Below are positions 18,238 to 28,427 of a DNA stretch of 64,000 nucleotides, in pieces. The DNA comes from Ponticaulis sp. (GTDB lineage: Bacteria; Pseudomonadota; Alphaproteobacteria; Caulobacterales; Hyphomonadaceae), in NCBI GenBank assembly GCA_002701295.1, contig NZUJ01000127.1, positions 1 through 64,000 on the forward strand. Reading direction: 5' to 3'. The translations under genes and the position numbers were made by a program. Within the stretch, counting starts at the first letter, position 1; each line of letters starts with the position of its first letter. Under the pieces are notes generated by a model that was given only the letters and a program-made list of their open reading frames with translations, was not told the DNA's origin and did not search any database.

Positions 18238-20277
18238 TTACGCCGCACGAACCCGTGAGAGGAAGTTTGTGATCGCAGACTGCATCTTGCCGCTTTCGCT
18301 GGTAATGCCGTGCGAGGCGGCTTCTACCTGAGACGCACATTCGCCGGTTTCGGCAGTCGTGGCAGAGAGCGACTGGACGTGTTCGGACACGTCGCGCGCA
18401 CCGCCAGCAGCTTCCTGAGCAGAGCGGGAGATTTCTGCAATCGCCGCACGTTGTTGCTCCATGGCGGCAGCAATCGTCGAAGAGATGTTGTCGATGTTGG
18501 AAATCAGCGAAGAGATGTTTTCCATGACGCCAACAGCCAGGCCAGATGCGTTCTGGATCGACGAAATCTGCTGAGCAATCTGCTCGGTCGCTTTTGACGT
18601 CTGACTGGACAGCGCTTTAACCTCAGAGGCCACAACCGCGAAGCCTTTACCCGCTTCACCAGCACGCGCCGCCTCGATCGTGGCGTTGAGCGCCAGAAGG
18701 TTTGTCTGACCCGCAATATTGTTGATCAGCTCGACAACCGCGCCAATATCTTCAGCCGCTTTATCGAGACCGCGAACGCGCTCAGATGACACAGTCATTT
18801 CCTGCACCGCTTCAGAAGCGATTTTGGTCGACTCGTGGATCTGTTGTGTAATCTCGACGATAGAGGCTGACAGTTCTTCTGCCGCAGAGGCAACCGTACC
18901 GACATTGTAAGATGCGTTGTCCGCAGACTGAGATGCAGACCCGGTCTGAACCGATGCATTCTGTGCAGACGACTTCATGACAGAGGCCGTGCTTTCCAGT
19001 TCGCGGGTCGCGCCAGTCATCATTTCCAGCGTGGACTGCATGGTCGAGTCGAAATCGGAGATCAGATTTTCGATTGCTTCCGCACGTTCCGCACGTTGAG
19101 CTTCCTCAGCACGCTGTGCTTCTTCAAGACGGATACGCTCACGACCATTGTCCTCAAACACGCGGAGTGTTTTTGACATTTGGCCGATCTCATCTGCACC
19201 ATCCGTACCCGACAGGTCGACATCAAACTCGCCATTCGCCAGACGGGACATGGCATTGTTCAGCTTGGTGAGACGACGGGACAGACCACGCTCGACGTAG
19301 AAATATCCGATCGCACCAGCACCTGCCAGAGACGCAAGCGCAATCACGATCAGGAAAAGAGACGCAAAGGTCGATGTTCCGGCAGCGCCATTTGCCTTGC
19401 CCTGAGCGGAGTCGCGAAGAGCAATTGCGAGCGAAGACGCAGCTTGTTGCAGAGCTTCAGATGTCTGGCTGGCTTCATCAGCAATCTGAGCGGCCTCCTG
19501 GCTTTGCTCGAGAACGGACCGGCGAAGATTTGGAATGGAAATACCACCACCTGACAGCGATGACAGGTTTGTCGCAGAATTCTTGAGATCATCCGTGACC
19601 AGACCACCAAGAATAGCAATGTTTACAGACATCTCATCAACCTGATCGAGAAGACGCTCTTCGATCATGGCAATCTCGTCCGGAGACTGAGCAAGACTGA
19701 TTTCTGCGTAGAGTGAGTTGATCATGTTTGCTGCGAGCGAAATTCTCAGCAGCGTTTCAATGTCGAATTCGTCAGCAACATCCAGAAGACCCTCAACCGA
19801 GGTCACAACATCGCTACGGAACACCTGCGCGTTGCGCAGCGCCTGATCCAGAGCTGTTTCTGTAACGATCCGGCGCTGAACCATATCGTTCAGGCGATCG
19901 ACATTCGCTTTCATCGCAGTTGCCGCGGTGTCGACCGCTGCGACTTCCTCGCCATCAAATGACAGTTTGAGTTCGCCGAGATTACGATCCATCTCGCCGA
20001 TCATGGATTCAATAGTTGCCCGGTCCGATGCCCGTGTCTCTTCGTCACGGATTTTCGAAAAGCTTTTGGTTTCGCCGTTCAGTGCCTGCGCACCTTCGGC
20101 AACCGCACCAGAAGAACTCAGAAGCGGCAAAGTTTCATTTGCGACCGTTTTGAGAGACCCACTGGAGGAATACAATGCAAAAACAGATACAGCCGAGACC
20201 ACGAGAACAACAGCGCCGGCGAGCCCGAAAGCGGCTGGCAGCCTGAAGCGGATAAGCTGAGAGTTAAAACGGACCAT
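18238..20277 (-). CDS. Methyl-accepting chemotaxis protein (helical sensor)
   Basis: The 679-residue receptor has TM1 at about residues 12-35 and a mostly helical periplasmic sensor to about residue 305 with no Cache signature. TM2 follows (about 306-330), then HAMP and a cytoplasmic signalling domain. The conserved hairpin tip reads [20 protein letters not shown] near residue 545. The C-terminus ends FLSRVRAA, a tail style shared by the other two receptors here. The ligand is unknown. It lies 122 nt downstream of the TonB-like gene and probably shares its transcript. Confidence 0.95.
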   Translation of the reverse strand: MVRFNSQLIRFRLPAAFGLAGAVVLVVSAVSVFALYSSSGSLKTVANETLPLLSSSGAVAEGAQALNGETKSFSKIRDEETRASDRATIESMIGEMDRNLGELKLSFDGEEVAAVDTAATAMKANVDRLNDMVQRRIVTETALDQALRNAQVFRSDVVTSVEGLLDVADEFDIETLLRISLAANMINSLYAEISLAQSPDEIAMIEERLLDQVDEMSVNIAILGGLVTDDLKNSATNLSSLSGGGISIPNLRRSVLEQSQEAAQIADEASQTSEALQQAASSLAIALRDSAQGKANGAAGTSTFASLFLIVIALASLAGAGAIGYFYVERGLSRRLTKLNNAMSRLANGEFDVDLSGTDGADEIGQMSKTLRVFEDNGRERIRLEEAQRAEEAQRAERAEAIENLISDFDSTMQSTLEMMTGATRELESTASVMKSSAQNASVQTGSASQSADNASYNVGTVASAAEELSASIVEITQQIHESTKIASEAVQEMTVSSERVRGLDKAAEDIGAVVELINNIAGQTNLLALNATIEAARAGEAGKGFAVVASEVKALSSQTSKATEQIAQQISSIQNASGLAVGVMENISSLISNIDNISSTIAAAMEQQRAAIAEISRSAQEAAGGARDVSEHVQSLSATTAETGECASQVEAASHGITSESGKMQSAITNFLSRVRAA

Positions 20278-20399
20278 TTCCTTGCCCCTGAAGCAGTTAC
20301 TTTACGCCTGTGCCTGCTTTTACAGAGCAGGCGTTCATGGCGGACCGACCCCTCAGCCCGCCATAAATCAACTGAAGACCTCCCCGGTCTTCCAAATCC

Positions 20400-20723
20400 T
20401 TAGAGCGCGAAAGCGATTGTGATTTCGCCCTTGCCTGGATTGCCTTGTTCGAACTTCCACTGTTCGACAGCCTCAATAGCCGCTTTGTCGAAAACGCCCG
20501 GCATAGACTCGGCAACAACAGTAATGTTCTGGACTTCGCCGCTGTCAGAAACTTCGAATGCAACATCAACAGTGCCTTCAAGTTTGCGACGTTCCGCGCC
20601 ACGTGGATATTCCGGCGGCACTTGCTTGATCAGGACTGGTTCAGCGCTAGCAGGAGCAACGCCAGCGACACCAAAGGCTGTCATTGCGGTTGCTGCAGCC
20701 ATAAGAGCATGCTTCAGCGTCAT
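20400..20723 (-). CDS. Small exported protein with a TonB C-terminal-like domain
   Basis: The product of the ATG at 20723 is 107 residues. That start has GGGTAGATAAC in front; an ATG at 20747 is possible. A signal peptide (MTLKHALMAAATAMTAFGVA) leads to the TonB/TolA C-terminal-type domain: QVPPEYPRGAERRKLEGTVD, then an Ala-rich helix and AVEQWKFEQG. The TM anchor and Pro-rich arm of true TonB are missing, so it is a stand-alone periplasmic domain and energy transduction is unlikely. It precedes a chemoreceptor gene on the same strand. Confidence 0.85.
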   Translation of the reverse strand: MTLKHALMAAATAMTAFGVAGVAPASAEPVLIKQVPPEYPRGAERRKLEGTVDVAFEVSDSGEVQNITVVAESMPGVFDKAAIEAVEQWKFEQGNPGKGEITIAFAL

Positions 20724-20957
20724 GTTATCTACCCTTTTATTTTTCATCACACCAACTTCTGACGAAGGACATTTTTTTGTCTCACCCAACGCCATGGGCA
20801 GACCCTACGCGCATAGAGTGAAAGTGAGGTTAATTAAACGGGCAAGAACACTGATCTTTATTTGAACTCTCAAACAAAGACCCAATATCGACTAAATTGA
20901 AAACCGGACTTAACTTTACATTTACTGGTATGAAGCCGACCTTAAAGCCAGCATGCG

Positions 20958-20971
20958 ATAAACACGTTTAC
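20958..20971 (-). promoter_or_regulatory. Copy 1 of a recurring palindrome ATAAACACGTTTAC
   Basis: This near-perfect palindrome lies 24 nt after the MscS stop and about 235 bp upstream of the TonB-like/chemoreceptor unit. The same motif recurs at 24330 and 29935, in both cases upstream of a chemoreceptor gene. The rest of the 271-bp gap 20724-20994 shows AT-rich sequence with no clear gene. Confidence 0.45.
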
Positions 20972-20994
20972 AATACTTGAACGTGCACAAAAAA

Positions 20995-23415
20995 CTACTC
21001 TGGATTACTTTTTTTGCTTATCGCCGCTTCAAGGTCACCTGCGGCAAATTGCACATGCACGTCACGCTGAGGAAATGGAATTTCAACGCCGCCCTCGCGG
21101 AAAGCCTTGAAGATCGCCACTCGCGCTGCTGTTCGGGCTTTTATGGCGTCGAAAACATCTGAAATGAAGAAGCGCATTTCAAAATCCAGCGAGCTGTCAC
21201 CAAATCCCGTGAAAAGAACCTGCGGCTCTGGGAAAGACAAAGCGCCATCTATATTTTCTACAGCCTTGGCCAGTATTTCAAGAATGCGCTCCGGGTCTTC
21301 TTTATAGGCAACACCAATCGGTACGCTTACGCGACCTAGCCGGTTCTTGTGCGTCCAGTTCGTCACGCTGCTTGAGATGAGTTCGGAATTGGGAACCAGA
21401 ATAGATGACCGGTCGAACCGCTCAATCTCCGTAGACCGGACGGAGATTTTCTTGACGATGCCTTCGCCGGAATTCGTGACAATCCAGTCTCCCACTTTGA
21501 TCGGCCGCTCAAACAGCAGGATCAGCCCGGAGACAAAATTGTTCACGATACTCTGAAGGCCAAAACCAATGCCGACCGAAAGTGCACCGGCAATAATCGC
21601 CAGATTGGACAGGTCAAAGCCGAGGAGGCTCACGCCCGTGAAGAAAGCAAACAAAAGGCCGATATAACCAATCAGCGTTTTCAGCGAGTTCTGAACGCCG
21701 GTATCAACCTTCAGCCTCTGCAGAACGCGCCGCTCGGCAACCCGCTGCACAAGGCGGGTCACGGCGATCAGGGCCAGAAAGACCAGGAGCGCGATGGAAA
21801 TCTGAATTGGAGAGATCGAGACATTCCCGATCTGAATACCCGTCATGGATCGATCGATGAGCCGGACAACGCTCTCCCAGTCCAGCCCGATCAGAAGAAG
21901 AGCCAGAGGTATCGCCACAAGGAAAAGGCAGATGGAAATCAGGGCACCAAACCAAAACTCCAGGAGATCCGATTTTTCAGTCGTCTTTTCGCCGCTCTGA
22001 AACACCCGCTCGACAATCGCGCGCATGATCTGATCGAGCGCGCTCTTAATGATCAGAACGCTCAGCAGAAGCCCGCCCAGCAAAAAGACACGCGTGAGGA
22101 TGAAATGCGCAAAAGGCGCATAGCCAAACACTGCACCAAGTGCGCTTAGAAAAGCGATGATGACCAATAGTGTGCGCAGCCAAGGCGACAATGCCAACGG
22201 CTCCTTCCTGAGGACAGTCGGTATTTCCTCATCCTCAGGCTGGCCAGGCGCCCGGCGTGGCCAGAAATGCGCAATCACAAGCAGACATGCGGACAGGATC
22301 AACGTGGCCACTCCGCGCTGAACCGTATCGAGTGCTGCAGCGCCGCCATAAACCGAGATTTCAACCCGCATGGCATGATCAATACCGATGGTCAGCGTGG
22401 CAAACAGGCAGGCCGTCCACAGCCAGCGAGATTTGAAGGATTCAGCAAAATGGAAAGGCGCGACGGGTGCTGATGTGGAAAAGAACACACGCAGGCACGC
22501 CATGATCAGCGCAACAATCGCTAACGCACTGGCGAGCGACTGTACGGGTAATTTCAGCGATGGCGTCAGATAGCCGACATAATAGAGCGCGTTGGAAACA
22601 AGAAGAATGGAGAGGAGCCATGGAAGGCTGGACAGAAGAGTCGAGATCAGACCAATCGGCACGCTGAGCGAGGAATCATAACCCGCAGACGTCAGCGGCC
22701 TCACAAAACGCTGGTTCACCCATTTCCGCGCCGGAATGGCGATCAAAACAGCCACGATCAGCGACAAGACCAGAATGACCACCGGCAATGGTCCGGCGTC
22801 AGGGCCAAACCGGCCGACCTCTCTCTCCGAGAGGTCCTGTTCCAGATTATTCAGATTGTCGACGAAAGCTGCGGTGGCGCGGCCCCAGACGGACGGCTGA
22901 AATAAAAGACTGCGGCGCTCTGTCAGCTCTTCATAAAAGGCTGATCGGCGAATATCGGCGATCTCTGCCTCAAGCCGATCGACCTGATCCATGTTCTGTC
23001 GGGTCTGCTCGAGCGCTTCATCAAGCTCCTGAAGCTTGCCCTCAAGCGTTTGCCTCAGCGCCGTAACGTCGGAGGCCTCTCCACGCACAGGATCACCCAG
23101 ACGCGACAGCGTGCTTTGTGTCTCACCAAGCTCGGCTTCGAGGTCGCTTTCAACCGCCTGCAGCTGGTTGCGCTGTTGGATCAGGTTCTGACGAACATCT
23201 TCATAATTCTCAGCACCATTCGCAAACTCGCTGGTCAGATGTGATAACTTGCGCGTCTGCGCCTGAACCTGCTCATCGAGGTTGTCAGCCTCCTGTCCGA
23301 AAGCCGTTTGCAAGCCAGCGGCGAGCATCATCAGAAGCAGACTGCCGATGATCAGACGGGTCCTGAAAACGAGTGCAGATGGTTTGGCGAGAATACCCAT
23401 GAATGTCGTGCGCAT
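20995..23415 (-). CDS. MscS-family mechanosensitive channel with long periplasmic coiled-coil domain
   Basis: The protein of about 806 residues starts with a signal-peptide-like segment ending near LQTAFGQEA. About 120 residues of coiled coil with a DUF3772-like character follow (LTSEFANGAENYEDVRQNLI, LEGKLQELDEALEQTRQNMD). About ten TM helices lead to the MscS core around residues 605-645: GALSVGIGFGLQSIVNNFVS then FERPIKVGDWI. The family releases solutes on hypo-osmotic shock. The N-terminal start is uncertain because no Shine-Dalgarno is obvious; 23400 is also possible. Confidence 0.9.
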   Translation of the reverse strand: MRTTFMGILAKPSALVFRTRLIIGSLLLMMLAAGLQTAFGQEADNLDEQVQAQTRKLSHLTSEFANGAENYEDVRQNLIQQRNQLQAVESDLEAELGETQSTLSRLGDPVRGEASDVTALRQTLEGKLQELDEALEQTRQNMDQVDRLEAEIADIRRSAFYEELTERRSLLFQPSVWGRATAAFVDNLNNLEQDLSEREVGRFGPDAGPLPVVILVLSLIVAVLIAIPARKWVNQRFVRPLTSAGYDSSLSVPIGLISTLLSSLPWLLSILLVSNALYYVGYLTPSLKLPVQSLASALAIVALIMACLRVFFSTSAPVAPFHFAESFKSRWLWTACLFATLTIGIDHAMRVEISVYGGAAALDTVQRGVATLILSACLLVIAHFWPRRAPGQPEDEEIPTVLRKEPLALSPWLRTLLVIIAFLSALGAVFGYAPFAHFILTRVFLLGGLLLSVLIIKSALDQIMRAIVERVFQSGEKTTEKSDLLEFWFGALISICLFLVAIPLALLLIGLDWESVVRLIDRSMTGIQIGNVSISPIQISIALLVFLALIAVTRLVQRVAERRVLQRLKVDTGVQNSLKTLIGYIGLLFAFFTGVSLLGFDLSNLAIIAGALSVGIGFGLQSIVNNFVSGLILLFERPIKVGDWIVTNSGEGIVKKISVRSTEIERFDRSSILVPNSELISSSVTNWTHKNRLGRVSVPIGVAYKEDPERILEILAKAVENIDGALSFPEPQVLFTGFGDSSLDFEMRFFISDVFDAIKARTAARVAIFKAFREGGVEIPFPQRDVHVQFAAGDLEAAISKKSNPE

Positions 23416-23540
23416 AGTCAATGTTACAATACTGCCCCGCTTACCCGAATTGGCGAGCTGATAACAGACAAACAGTTGTCGAGGATTGAAAAAACAGGGC
23501 ACCCGCTCTCTTCACCTGAGCCGCATTCAACACTATCTTC

Positions 23541-23708
23541 ACTCTCGCGGCTGCGGCGTGCGAGCAGGGCTTTTATTCCAGCGACCTTACATTCACATCA
23601 GGGAACTGGCTGAACTGTCTGGATCGTGGTCCAGGTACTCCGGTGCCCACCTAGCTTGCTGGGTCGATGGGAACAAACATACCTGCACGGCGCTCGCGGT
23701 TGCCTCAC
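23541..23708 (+). ncRNA. ssrS: 6S RNA
   Basis: The stretch has the alphaproteobacterial 6S RNA layout. The 5' end GGCGTGCGAGCAGG can pair with the 3' CCTGCACGGCGCTCG to close the long rod. The interior keeps conserved blocks GGCTGAACTGTCTGGATCGT and CCGGTGCCCACCTAGCTTGC. A -10-like TATCTT (23534-23539) precedes it. 6S RNA mimics an open promoter and sequesters the housekeeping RNA polymerase holoenzyme in stationary phase. The fau gene follows directly, which is the canonical neighbour. Ends are estimated to within about 10 nt. Confidence 0.85.
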
Positions 23709-23731
23709 TTCCTCTCAACAGGACCAAAATT

Positions 23732-24319
23732 ATGAGCCAGATCAGTAAAACCGACTTGCGCTCATCCTGTCGAAACTTGCGTGAACAGCTGAAAGCCGAA
23801 ACGCCGGATGCGCCGCAACGTGTCAGAGACGTTTTCCCCGAAAAACTGCTTCAGCGTTTTGGTCCGCTCGTTTCCGGCTATATTGCGATAGGCAGCGAAC
23901 TCGATCCGGCCCCTCTTCTGGAACGACTTCGTTCGCTCGGTGCAGAGATCTGCTATCCGCGCGTTGAAGCAGATGACCAGATGACGTTTCGCCGTGTCGC
24001 CTCGGAAAATGAACTGGAAGACGGCCCGTTCGGCCTGAAACAGCCGACAGACGATGCGCAAATCGTCGCACCCGGGCTGATCTTAACCCCTCTTCTGGCC
24101 TTTGATGCCGCAGGAAACAGGCTCGGATATGGCAAAGGCCACTATGATCGGGCACTTGAAACACTCAAATCCGAACGATCCGTCTTCGTGTGCGGATTAG
24201 CCTATTCTGGCCAGGAAGTTCTAAAAATTCCCGCAGAATCAACGGATATCCCGCTCGACTGGCTGGTGACAGAAAACGGCTCCATTCCGCTCTTCTTCTC
24301 AAGAGTAAGCAAGCGTTAA
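23732..24319 (+). CDS. fau: 5-formyltetrahydrofolate cyclo-ligase
   Basis: The 195-residue enzyme converts 5-formyl-THF to 5,10-methenyl-THF with ATP. It has the family motif GNRLGYGKGHYDRALE near residues 128-143, and KTDLRSSCRNLREQL at the N-terminus. The ATG at 23732 was chosen because AGGA lies 8 nt upstream; a longer in-frame start would run through the 6S RNA. In many proteobacteria fau follows ssrS and may be co-transcribed with it. Confidence 0.94.
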   Translation: MSQISKTDLRSSCRNLREQLKAETPDAPQRVRDVFPEKLLQRFGPLVSGYIAIGSELDPAPLLERLRSLGAEICYPRVEADDQMTFRRVASENELEDGPFGLKQPTDDAQIVAPGLILTPLLAFDAAGNRLGYGKGHYDRALETLKSERSVFVCGLAYSGQEVLKIPAESTDIPLDWLVTENGSIPLFFSRVSKR

Positions 24320-24329
24320 GCAAGAACTT

Positions 24330-24343
24330 ATAAACGCGTTTAT
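24330..24343 (+). promoter_or_regulatory. Copy 2 of the recurring palindrome (ATAAACGCGTTTAT)
   Basis: A perfect 14-bp palindrome, 11 nt after the fau stop and 131 nt before the chemoreceptor start at 24475. With no loop it cannot act as a terminator hairpin, so a protein-binding site is more likely. Confidence 0.5.
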
Positions 24344-24474
24344 TTCTACGCTGCAAGAATTCGGATCTCAATTGCCACTAAAGTACTAGGCCGAAATCAT
24401 CAGTTATTTACCACTGCGCTGTACTCACAATCCCAACGATTACCAAAAAAAGATAGCCGTTGGGATACGCTGGG

Positions 24475-26640
24475 ATGCTGGGTAAAATTTCCATCACATA
24501 TAAATTGCTGGGTCTTGTCGCAGGCGCAATTCTGCTGACTGCACTGACATTGGGTTATGTCGCGAGCACGCAGGCAACTGAGGCCATTCTGAAAGAAGAA
24601 CGATCCAAACTTCGCGCGCTGACGACGTCCCGCGCGAATGAATTTGATGACTATCTTCGGTCAATTGAAGTGGACCTGACCACAATAGCTCATAATCCAG
24701 CTACACTGACTGCGCTTGATGACTTCAAAACTGGCTGGGCCGAACTCGGCGGAAATCGTGAAGCGACGCTTCAGAACCTTTACATCACATCGAACCCAAA
24801 TCCGCTCGGCGAGAAGCACAAGCTCGACTATGCGCCAGATGGGTCTGCCTATTCAGACGCTCACATGCGCCACCATGCCTGGTTCCGGGAGTTTCTCGAA
24901 GCGCGCGGCTATTATGATATCTTCCTCTTCGATCTGAACGGCGATCTGGTCTACACCGTTTTCAAAGAGCTCGATTACGCGACCAACCTCCGCACCGGCG
25001 AATGGAAAGATTCCGATCTCGGCAATGTCTTCCGGGATGCAGCTGATCGTCTCGAAAACGGCGAAAAAGCCTTCTATGATTTCAAAGCTTATGCCCCGAG
25101 CCATGGCGCACCCGCCAGCTTCATTGCAACGCCAATCTATGACAATTCCGGCACGAAACAGGGTGTGCTGGTCTTTCAGATGCCGATCGACCGCCTGAAC
25201 AGTATTTTTGGTGCACGTGCGGGTCTCGGGGAGTCCGGATTCTCGTTCATCGCTGGCCAGGACGGCTTTATGCGAACCGACGTGCCACTGTTCGATGAAT
25301 CGACAATCCTCAAACAACAGATTGATGTTTCAAAAATCGACAACGCGACCATGGAAACGCCAGCCATGTTTGAAGGCAACGACTTCCGTGGAAACCATGT
25401 CCTTGCTGTTGCCTCACCGATTGAATTCAATGGCACAGAATGGTTCGTGATCACACAAATCGACATGGACGAGATTCTCGAGCCGGCGATCGCCATGCGC
25501 AACAATCTTCTGACAACCTCAGCCATTCTTGTCGTTGTTCTCGGCCTGATCGGTATCTTCCTGGCCCGGATGATTTCCAGGCCGATTGCGAAAATATCCA
25601 GGACAACGGAATCCATCGCTGCCGGCAATTTCGAGACCGAAATTCCGTACAAGAAAAATGGCGATGAAATGGGCCAGCTCGCTCGTTCACTCGACAAGTT
25701 CCGGCTTGCCATGATTTCCGCAGAGACCATGGCAAAAGAACAGACTGAGCGCGCTGAGGCAGACAAAATCGAAGCTGAACGCCGTGCACAGATCGGCGAA
25801 GCGCTCGCCAATCGCGCCCGCAAGTTCGATCAGATCGTCTCCGCAGCGCTTTCAGAATTCTCAGGTGCGGCGGCCAATCTCGACGAAAACGCGACGGCCA
25901 TGTCCGCCATTGCTGAGGAAACTGCATCTCAGTCACGCGGCATCACCAACTCATCTCAGAACGCGTCCAACAGCGTTCAGGGCGTCGCCGCAGCCACGGA
26001 AGAGCTGTCCATGTCTGTGGGTGAAATCGGATCCAAGGTTTCGATGTCACGAGACGCAACGGCAAATGCCGTTCGTCAGGCAGAATCCATGCGCGAGCGT
26101 GTCGCCGGGCTCGAAGCCGCTGCAACTGCCATTTCGGATGTCATCGGCCTCATCACCAATATTGCCGGTCAGACCAATCTTCTGGCGCTGAACGCCACGA
26201 TTGAAGCGGCGCGGGCAGGCGAAGCAGGTAAGGGCTTCGCAGTTGTTGCCTCCGAAGTGAAGGCGCTCGCAACGCAAACCTCCAAGGCCACTGACGATAT
26301 TTCGCGCCAGATTGCGGCCATTCAGGACACCACGACCGCGTCCGTTACCGGCATTCACGAAATCCTCAGCGTCATTGCTGAGCTTGAAGCCTCTTCCAAT
26401 GAAATCGCGTCTGCCATTGAACAGCAGAACTCTGCCACAAGCCAGATTTCCCAGAGCATCCAGGAAGCCGCAGGCAGCGTGCAGGAAGTCGACAACAACA
26501 TTCACGGTGTGAATGACGCAGCTCAGGAGGCTGGCGTCACTGCCAACCGTATGCGCAAGGCATCTGAGCTTCTGGCCGAGCAATCTGAGATTCTCCGTAC
26601 AGAGGTGATGAGCTTCCTCAGCGATGTTCGTGCCGCCTGA
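24475..26640 (+). CDS. Methyl-accepting chemotaxis protein with large periplasmic (double-Cache-sized) sensor
   Basis: The 721-residue receptor has TM1 at about 10-32, a periplasmic region of about 310 residues and TM2 at about 344-366. HAMP follows ([20 protein letters not shown]), then the signalling domain with [20 protein letters not shown] at its tip. The sensor contains [20 protein letters not shown] and [20 protein letters not shown], typical of Cache-type ligand domains. It ends [10 protein letters not shown]. The ATG at 24475 was preferred over an in-frame TTG at 24460 because TTGGGA precedes it. A strong terminator follows. Confidence 0.95.
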   Translation: MLGKISITYKLLGLVAGAILLTALTLGYVASTQATEAILKEERSKLRALTTSRANEFDDYLRSIEVDLTTIAHNPATLTALDDFKTGWAELGGNREATLQNLYITSNPNPLGEKHKLDYAPDGSAYSDAHMRHHAWFREFLEARGYYDIFLFDLNGDLVYTVFKELDYATNLRTGEWKDSDLGNVFRDAADRLENGEKAFYDFKAYAPSHGAPASFIATPIYDNSGTKQGVLVFQMPIDRLNSIFGARAGLGESGFSFIAGQDGFMRTDVPLFDESTILKQQIDVSKIDNATMETPAMFEGNDFRGNHVLAVASPIEFNGTEWFVITQIDMDEILEPAIAMRNNLLTTSAILVVVLGLIGIFLARMISRPIAKISRTTESIAAGNFETEIPYKKNGDEMGQLARSLDKFRLAMISAETMAKEQTERAEADKIEAERRAQIGEALANRARKFDQIVSAALSEFSGAAANLDENATAMSAIAEETASQSRGITNSSQNASNSVQGVAAATEELSMSVGEIGSKVSMSRDATANAVRQAESMRERVAGLEAAATAISDVIGLITNIAGQTNLLALNATIEAARAGEAGKGFAVVASEVKALATQTSKATDDISRQIAAIQDTTTASVTGIHEILSVIAELEASSNEIASAIEQQNSATSQISQSIQEAAGSVQEVDNNIHGVNDAAQEAGVTANRMRKASELLAEQSEILRTEVMSFLSDVRAA

Positions 26641-26667
26641 CCGCAAAAATAACGTCCAGAACCGAAC

Positions 26668-26695
26668 AGGCCGGGCACTCCCCGGCCTTTTCTTT
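26668..26695 (+). terminator. Rho-independent terminator after the second chemoreceptor
   Basis: AGGCCGGG pairs with CCCGGCCT around a CACTC loop, followed by TTTCTTT. It ends the receptor transcript before the YmdB-like gene. Confidence 0.93.
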
Positions 26696-26757
26696 ATGCA
26701 CACCAGCGCTGGTCAATTCGGCAAGGCTGGTCCATATCGCATCCCAAAGGAGACATT

Positions 26758-27585
26758 ATGCGACTGGCATTTTTCGGAGACGTGGTTGGCAAGGCCGGAC
26801 GGCGGGCGCTCAGCGACCACCTGCCCCACCTCAAACACGAACTGTCCCTCGACTTCGTCGTGGTGAATGCCGAGAATGCTGCCGGTGGTTTCGGCATTAC
26901 CGAAACAATCGCCAATGATCTATATGGCTTTGGCGCAGACTGCCTCACCCTGGGCAATCATTCCTGGGACCAGCGCGAAGCTCTGACCTATATTACCCGC
27001 GAGGACCGCCTTCTGCGTCCGTGCAATTATCCGCCTGATGTTGAAGCGCCCGGCAAAGGCGCCAACCTCTACATGCTGGCCGACGGCCGGCGAGTGGCAG
27101 TCATTTCCGTTCTCGGCCGGCTTTTCATGGATTCCCTCGACGACCCGTTTCAGGCAGTCGAACGTGAGCTCAACAATCTTCCGCTCGGCACTGTGGCTGA
27201 CGCTGTCATCGTGGATGTCCATGCCGAAGCGACGTCAGAAAAAATGGCGATGGGCCATTATTGTGACGGCCGCGCGAGCCTTGTTGTCGGCACGCATACT
27301 CACATTCCGACGGCGGATGCCCAGATTCTTCCTGGCGGCACAGCCTATCAGACAGATGCAGGTATGTGCGGTGATTATGACAGCGTGATCGGCATGAAAA
27401 AAGAGGGCTCTGTCGCACGCTTTTCGACGCGCCTCCCCACCGAACGCATGGGCCCGGCTGAAGGCGAAGGCACAGCCTGCGGCGTCATGATCGAAACCGA
27501 CGACAAGACCGGTCTCGCCATACGTGTGGAGCCGATCCGTGTCGGCGGACGCCTGAAGGAAATCATTCCCCTTCCTTCCAACTAG
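26758..27585 (+). CDS. YmdB-family metallophosphoesterase (probable cyclic nucleotide phosphodiesterase)
   Basis: The 275-residue protein matches the TIGR00282/YmdB family: LAFFGDVVGKAGRRAL at the N-terminus, VVNAENAAGGFGIT, LTLGNHSWDQREAL and VVGTHTHIPTADAQIL. The Asp, Asn and His residues of these motifs form the two-metal site. The Bacillus YmdB relative hydrolyses 2',3'-cyclic AMP and affects biofilm and stress behaviour. This gene has its own ribosome site (AAAGGAG before the ATG) and lies 82 nt upstream of yebC. Confidence 0.93.
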   Translation: MRLAFFGDVVGKAGRRALSDHLPHLKHELSLDFVVVNAENAAGGFGITETIANDLYGFGADCLTLGNHSWDQREALTYITREDRLLRPCNYPPDVEAPGKGANLYMLADGRRVAVISVLGRLFMDSLDDPFQAVERELNNLPLGTVADAVIVDVHAEATSEKMAMGHYCDGRASLVVGTHTHIPTADAQILPGGTAYQTDAGMCGDYDSVIGMKKEGSVARFSTRLPTERMGPAEGEGTACGVMIETDDKTGLAIRVEPIRVGGRLKEIIPLPSN

Positions 27586-27667
27586 CACGCCCACTTCACC
27601 TTTCCGGGACTTTGCGGTACAGGGGTGCCTTTCTGAATTCTGACATTCAAAGCCATCAGGAGTTTTC

Positions 27668-28417
27668 ATGGCTGGCCACAGTAAATGGGCAAACATCCAG
27701 CACCGCAAAGGCGCCGCCGACAAGAAACGCGCTGCCGCCTTCGCAAAGCTGTCCAAAGAGATTTCCATCGCCGCAAAACTCGGCGGCCCGGAAGTAGACG
27801 GCAATCCACGCCTTCGCCTCGCAGTGAAGAACGCGCGCGCCGAATCCATGCCGAAGGACAACATCCAACGCGCCATCGACAAAGGTGCTGGCGGCGATTC
27901 CGCTGACTATTTCGACATCCGCTATGAAGGCTTCGGCCCGGGCGGGGTTGGCCTCATCGTTGAGTGTTCAACCGATAACAAAAACCGCACAGCAGGCGAT
28001 GTGCGCTCAACTTTCGGCAAGAATGGCGGAAACCTCGGTGAAACCGGGTCAGTGTCTTTCGGCTTTGATCAGGTCGGTGAGATTGTTTTTGACCGCGAAG
28101 TCGGCGGTGAAGAAACAGTTATGGAAGCAGCCATCGAGGCCGGCGCGACTGACGTCGAAATCGAAGACGAAGTCTATGTCATCTACACAGAACGCGATGA
28201 CTTCATGGAAGTGGCGGGCAATCTGGACGCCGCCTTCCCTGATCACGAAGCCAAATCGACCAAGCTGATCTGGAAGCCGCAAAACTATATCGAAATCGAA
28301 GGCGACCCGGCCCAGACGCTGATCAAACTGATCGATGCGCTTGAAGATCTGGACGACGTTCAGAACGTCTACCATTCCGGCGAAATCGACGAAGCGGCCC
28401 TCGAATCCGCTGAATAG
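27668..28417 (+). CDS. yebC: YebC/PmpR family protein (TACO1-like)
   Basis: The 249-residue protein begins with the hallmark MAGHSKWANIQHRKGAADKK and contains NPRLRLAVKNARAESMPKDN and SIAAKLGGPEVDG. Members were annotated as transcription regulators, but work on bacterial YebC and mitochondrial TACO1 supports a role in translation of difficult (proline-rich) stretches. CAGGAG lies 8 nt before the ATG. It is often near ruvC, which is not present here. Confidence 0.96.
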   Translation: MAGHSKWANIQHRKGAADKKRAAAFAKLSKEISIAAKLGGPEVDGNPRLRLAVKNARAESMPKDNIQRAIDKGAGGDSADYFDIRYEGFGPGGVGLIVECSTDNKNRTAGDVRSTFGKNGGNLGETGSVSFGFDQVGEIVFDREVGGEETVMEAAIEAGATDVEIEDEVYVIYTERDDFMEVAGNLDAAFPDHEAKSTKLIWKPQNYIEIEGDPAQTLIKLIDALEDLDDVQNVYHSGEIDEAALESAE

Positions 28418-28427
28418 AGGCCTACAC

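Noticed and set aside
20724..20994. CtrA-type sites (TTAA-N7-TTAA) in the AT-rich gap upstream of the TonB-like gene.
   Set aside because: Several TTAA tetramers occur, but none has the required 7-bp spacing.
23486..23731. N-terminal extension of the 5-formyltetrahydrofolate cyclo-ligase.
   Set aside because: The extension lies over the 6S RNA; the enzyme family begins near the ATG at 23732, which has a ribosome site.
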